This document shows positions 6,710 through 9,529 of a DNA stretch of 9,529 nucleotides, piece after piece. Origin of the DNA: Chloroflexota bacterium (GTDB lineage Bacteria > Chloroflexota > Dehalococcoidia > Lucifugimonadales > JADFKI01); contig VXRI01000387.1 in assembly GCA_009838595.1 (NCBI GenBank), positions 1 through 9,529 of the forward strand. The letters are read 5' to 3'. Under the pieces are notes generated by a model. That model ran no database searches and was not told the DNA's origin. It was given only the letters and a program-made list of their open reading frames with translations. Both the position numbers and the translations under genes were made by a program. Every line of letters starts with the position of its first letter. The stretch's first letter is position 1.

Positions 6710-7804
6710 CTAGACATTAAACAGCACGTGCATAATGTCGCCATCCTGCACAATGTAATTCTTGCCTTCTTGCCGCAGCATCCCGTTCTTGCGCGCCTCT
6801 GCGAGTGTGCGGCAGCTGACCATGTTGGGGAATGTTACGACCTCGCCGCGAATGAATCCGCGCTCTAGGTCGGAATGAATCTGTCCTGCCGCCTTCACCG
6901 CGGATGTGCCGCGCGTTATCGGCCAAGCGCGTACCTCATCTTCGCCCACTGTCAGGAAGGATATTAGGTCGAGCGCTTCGTAGCACAGGTTTATCACGCG
7001 GCTAAGCCCGGATTCGCCCACAATGCCAAGCGATTCGCGGAATTCAAACTCATCCTCGGTGTCCATCTGCCCGAGCTCCATTTCGAGTTTGCCGCACAGC
7101 GCGGCGGTGCGGATTCGCTCAGTCCGCACTTCGTCCGCAAGCCGCTGTTCGATGGACGCGATGTCGTCGATACGGTCCTCGCCCACATTGACTACCACGA
7201 CGAGCGGCTTCGCCGTAAGCAGCTGAAAGCCCGACAGCAGCCGCAGTTCGTCGTGGTTCAGCGTCTGGTCGCGCACATGTACACCCGCTTCTAGGTTGTC
7301 CCGCACGTTTTTCAGCAACGCCTGCTCCCTATTCAGCGCGTCTCGTTCCGCAGTCTTCGCGCCTTTGAAGCCTTCTGCGACTCGCTGCAGCCTGCGCTCT
7401 AGGATGTCCAAGTCGGAAATCGTCAGCTCGAAGAGCAGTGTATCGATGTCGCGGAAGGCGTCGATGCTGTCGGCGATGTGCGGCACGGACGGGTCGTCGA
7501 AGTTGCGCGCAACCATTAGTATGGCATCCGCGCGCTGCAAGGTGTTCAGGTATTCGCCGCCGATGCTTTGTGTCTTGCCCAGCCCTTCCGGCGCTGCAGG
7601 CAGGTCGGCGTATGTAACTTCTGCGTTCACCTTGCGCTTGGGATTGAATATGCCGTTCAACACATCGAGGCGCTCGTCCGGTACTTTTGCCGCGCCAAGA
7701 TTGATGCGATTAGCGTATGCGGCGACCTGCGCAGAGCCGCGCGTCGCAGCGTTGAATATCGTGGTCTTGCCGCTTTGGGGAAGTCCGATTATCGTTATTT
7801 CCAT
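6710..7804 (-). CDS. ychF: YchF-family (Obg-like) P-loop ATPase, divergent G motifs
   Basis: The 364-residue product matches the YchF length. The P-loop is GLPQSGKTT (7-15) where most YchF proteins have GLPNVGKST. The nucleotide-specificity motif is NVGE (206-209), agreeing with the NVxE of ATP-preferring YchF rather than the NKxD of GTPases. A coiled-coil segment (about 125-190) follows the usual place, and the C-terminal TGS domain is clear: about 285-364, ending with VQDGDIMHVLFNV. The G3 region reads YADLPAAPEGLG (65-76), lacking the DxxG glycine. The family binds ribosomes and is linked to translation and stress responses. The ATG at 7804 is chosen by homology (MEITIIGLP), since no strong Shine-Dalgarno is visible. 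hemW follows 11 bp downstream. Confidence 0.92.
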   Translation of the reverse strand: MEITIIGLPQSGKTTIFNAATRGSAQVAAYANRINLGAAKVPDERLDVLNGIFNPKRKVNAEVTYADLPAAPEGLGKTQSIGGEYLNTLQRADAILMVARNFDDPSVPHIADSIDAFRDIDTLLFELTISDLDILERRLQRVAEGFKGAKTAERDALNREQALLKNVRDNLEAGVHVRDQTLNHDELRLLSGFQLLTAKPLVVVVNVGEDRIDDIASIEQRLADEVRTERIRTAALCGKLEMELGQMDTEDEFEFRESLGIVGESGLSRVINLCYEALDLISFLTVGEDEVRAWPITRGTSAVKAAGQIHSDLERGFIRGEVVTFPNMVSCRTLAEARKNGMLRQEGKNYIVQDGDIMHVLFNV

Positions 7805-7894
7805 ATTTGCAGTGAGTATCCTAATTGCTAATCTGCTAGGGTAGGGCGCTGCCAAGACGAAGGGCTTCTAGTGAGGGGCTGTTGAACGTAGTGT

Positions 7895-8242
7895 TCACTT
7901 GTTCGGTTTGTCGTCCTCCACGATGCGCGCAGAGCCGTCTATGATGTTACCGTCGGCGTCCGGAGACGGTGCTTTGCCGCCGCCAAGATGCTCGCGCAGC
8001 ACATCGCTCGGAATCGACAGCAGGAACAGCGTTCCCGTCGCGACGATAGCAACTATGTCGTCCAGCCATCCCAGCCCAATCAAAAAGTCGGGTATGATGT
8101 CAAAAGGCGACAGAAGATAGACTATCCCGGCGGGAATGATTAACTTCGACCAGATTGGAACGCGCCTATCGAGCATCAGTCGCATTATCAAGCGCCCAAT
8201 GCCGGAGCGCGCCAGCATCCAGAGCAGCGATGGTTTGAACAT
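7895..8242 (-). CDS. YkvA/DUF1232 family small membrane protein
   Basis: The 115-residue product contains the DUF1232 core: DRRVPIWSKLIIPAGIVYLL (25-44) followed by SPFDIIPDF (45-53) and LGWLDDI (57-63). Two hydrophobic segments (about 33-50 and 62-78) suggest a membrane protein. A polar, acidic tail (88-115) ends in DDKPNK. The family is widespread and its function is unknown. The ATG at 8242 has only a G-rich stretch upstream (GGGGGCG), but a perfect TATAAT lies about 29 bases before it. It is 90 bp upstream of ychF in the same direction and may share its transcript; there is no intrinsic terminator in the gap, only a short TGAAC/GTTCA inverted repeat overlapping the stop. Confidence 0.88.
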   Translation of the reverse strand: MFKPSLLWMLARSGIGRLIMRLMLDRRVPIWSKLIIPAGIVYLLSPFDIIPDFLIGLGWLDDIVAIVATGTLFLLSIPSDVLREHLGGGKAPSPDADGNIIDGSARIVEDDKPNK

Positions 8243-8253
8243 AGCAATTCGCC

Positions 8254-8298
8254 CCCAAGTGTTCCTTTACATTATAACCTGTCAGGACAATACTTGGG
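8254..8298 (-). promoter_or_regulatory. -10 element of the DUF1232 gene flanked by an inverted repeat
   Basis: TATAAT, a perfect -10, lies on the minus strand at 8276-8271; no good -35 is visible at 17 bases. It is flanked by CCCAAGTGTT (8254-8263) and AATACTTGGG (8289-8298), arms complementary at nine of ten bases with a 25-base spacer, so the repeat is centred on the -10. This is the geometry of a repressor operator, although it could also be a cruciform or RNA hairpin. Positions are seen; function is inferred. Confidence 0.5.
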
Positions 8299-8310
8299 AT
8301 AATTGCAACC

Positions 8311-8357
8311 CCCATCGTCCCTTACCAGTTTGACTGGGAGAAGGCTAGGATGAGGGC
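8311..8357. repeat. REP-like intergenic hairpin element
   Basis: An imperfect hairpin is formed by CCTT-A-CCAGT (8319-8328 area), loop TTG, and ACTGG-GAG-AAGG (ending near 8344), set between CCCATCGTC and GGATGAGGGCG. The reverse complement, with CCCTCATCCTAGCC followed by CTTCTCCCAGT, resembles the CCCTCA.CC..GCC.TCTCCC type of dispersed intergenic repeat found in many copies in some bacterial genomes. Only one copy is in this window, so repeat status rests on recall of that pattern. Confidence 0.4.
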
Positions 8358-8422
8358 GAGCCGCGAACTATGCCCAGCCATATTGAGCCAGATAAAGGCA
8401 AACCGAATTAAGGCAAACGAAA

Positions 8423-9418
8423 ATGATCCATCTGATTTACGGCGAAGACTCGCTGTCCGTCGAAGAGATGCTGGCGTCCCTGCGCGTGGCTGACAGTACA
8501 AGCGACCTGTACGATGTGAACACGACTATGTTGAACGGCGCGTCGGTCAGCTTGCCGGAACTTGAGGCGGCATGGAGCACCGTACCCTTTATGGCGGACA
8601 AGCGCACCGTGATAGTGCGTAATCTGCTGGCGCGCATGCAGCCCAGAAGTGGCGGAGGCGCGCGCTCAAGAGGCGCATCGAAAACTGCTCTGGGTGAGTG
8701 GGCGGACATCGGCAACCGACTGGAGCATGTGCCGCAATCCACAGATCTGATATTCGTCGACGGCGATGTCAAGGGCAACAACCCGCTACTCCGCGCGATT
8801 CGTCCGCTTGCGCAAGTGCGCGAGTGTAAACTGCCATCCGTGCGCGATATGCCCGCGTGGGTGCGTCAGCGCGCCGACAAGCTTGGCGCCGCAATCGAGC
8901 CAAGCGCAATCGCCGCACTCGTTGATTCCATAGGCAATGACACGCGGCTAATCGACATGGAAATGCAGAAACTCGCCCTGTATCGCTCCGGCAGCGCGAT
9001 ACGACGGCAGGATGTCGAGGCGATGGTGTCGTACGCGCGTGAGGCGAACATCTTCGCAGCCGTGGACGCCGCGCTCGAAGGCAGGGCGGGCGTTGCTCTC
9101 CGTATGGCGCATCAACTTTTGGACGCGGGGCAGCATCCCATATATGTCATCACAATGCTGGCGCGTCAGGTGCGCTATCTCATCCTCGCCAAAGACCTGA
9201 AGGCGCGTGGTATGTCCCAAGCCGAGATAGGCAGCCGTATAAATGTGAGAGGCTATCCGCTGACAAAGACAATGCAGCAGGAGCCGCGATTCAGTGCGGA
9301 ACGATTGGTCGAAATCCACCGTAAACTGCTCGAAGCCGACCTATCCATCAAAACTGGCGCCGCCGACGAAGAAATGGCACTCGACACGCTGATAATCGCC
9401 CTATCAGAGCGCGCTTGA
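8423..9418 (+). CDS. holA: DNA polymerase III subunit delta
   Basis: The 331-residue product is the right length for HolA, the clamp-loader subunit that opens the beta sliding clamp. It begins MIHLIYGEDSLSVEEML, the typical delta N terminus. It contains LIFVDGDVKGNNPLLRAI (109-126) and the ADKLGAAIEPSAIAALVDSIGNDTRLIDMEMQKLALY block (151-187), which matches the delta signature of a non-catalytic AAA+ fold without a P-loop. A C-terminal collar domain follows (about 205-331), including MLARQVRYLILAKDL (245-259). Residues 73-90 form a Gly/Arg/Ser-rich basic insert. AAGG lies nine bases before the ATG. It is transcribed divergently from the DUF1232 gene, and no clear promoter of its own was found. 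Confidence 0.95.
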   Translation: MIHLIYGEDSLSVEEMLASLRVADSTSDLYDVNTTMLNGASVSLPELEAAWSTVPFMADKRTVIVRNLLARMQPRSGGGARSRGASKTALGEWADIGNRLEHVPQSTDLIFVDGDVKGNNPLLRAIRPLAQVRECKLPSVRDMPAWVRQRADKLGAAIEPSAIAALVDSIGNDTRLIDMEMQKLALYRSGSAIRRQDVEAMVSYAREANIFAAVDAALEGRAGVALRMAHQLLDAGQHPIYVITMLARQVRYLILAKDLKARGMSQAEIGSRINVRGYPLTKTMQQEPRFSAERLVEIHRKLLEADLSIKTGAADEEMALDTLIIALSERA

Positions 9419-9475
9419 CGACGCATGCTCGCATGGGCGCATTGCGGTGCAAACTCGAGTTGTGGGAGAACATTT

Positions 9476-9529
9476 GTGAAGGCGTCCGACAATCTGGACG
9501 CAAGCGCATATTGTCAATCTGAGCAGGGC
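9476..9529 (+). CDS. Start of an unidentified gene, cut by the window edge
   Basis: A GTG at 9476 is preceded by a good Shine-Dalgarno GGGAG (9464-9468) at a seven-base spacing, and the frame stays open for 18 codons to the window end (VKASDNLDASAYCQSEQG). It sits 57 bp after holA in the same direction and may be its operon partner. The fragment is too short to assign a family. Confidence 0.4.
   Translation, partial: MKASDNLDASAYCQSEQG

Noticed and set aside
7883..7897. TGAAC-gtagt-GTTCA inverted repeat as a terminator of the DUF1232 gene
   Set aside because: The stem is only five pairs, it overlaps the stop codon, and no U-run follows on the minus strand.
1..9529. CRISPR array, insertion sequence, toxin-antitoxin or prophage genes
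   Set aside because: No regularly spaced repeats, transposase or integrase motifs, or phage-like proteins were seen on either strand.

Overview
The window reads as an ordinary bacterial chromosome segment: moderately GC-rich, densely packed and mostly housekeeping. It carries two tRNA genes (plus strand), a long run of co-directional genes on the minus strand, and holA plus the start of another gene on the plus strand at the right end. The gene set (rplI followed by dnaB, a DnaD-like protein and a DnaC/DnaI-like AAA+ protein, plus a divergent YchF and HemW) suggests a non-Firmicute bacterium that uses a DnaD/DnaI-style primosome. My best guess is a Chloroflexota (Dehalococcoidia/SAR202-like) genome; this is inference from protein style, not a database match.

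Left end (1-759): a good sigma70-type promoter drives tRNA-Gln(CUG) and tRNA-Glu(CUC), both with encoded CCA. A short gap follows, and then the 3' end of the minus-strand replication operon, which finishes with a HIT-family hydrolase. Reading that operon in transcription order (right to left, 4831 to 360): ribosomal protein L9 with an acidic tail, a 107-bp gap with a strong hairpin, DnaB replicative helicase (GTG start with a good Shine-Dalgarno), a DnaD-domain protein overlapping dnaB by 11 bp, a two-AAA+-domain DnaC-like protein overlapping the DnaD gene by 44 bp, and the HIT protein. The likely joint task of the middle genes is loading DnaB onto DNA at origins or restart sites.

Middle (4901-5419): the stretch between rplI and hemW holds what looks like a broken gene for a small membrane protein. 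It is spread over three frames, with a plausible extended -10 promoter and start.

Right (5436-9529): hemW and ychF are 11 bp apart and probably co-transcribed, preceded by a YkvA/DUF1232 membrane protein. A 180-bp divergent region holds a perfect TATAAT flanked by an inverted repeat and a hairpin element resembling dispersed intergenic repeats. Beyond it lie holA (DNA polymerase III delta) and the first 18 codons of another gene.

The most noteworthy item is the tandem-AAA+ helicase-loader-like protein, whose first ATPase domain has lost the second acidic residue of Walker B while the second domain keeps it. I found no CRISPR array, transposase, prophage or obvious defence system.
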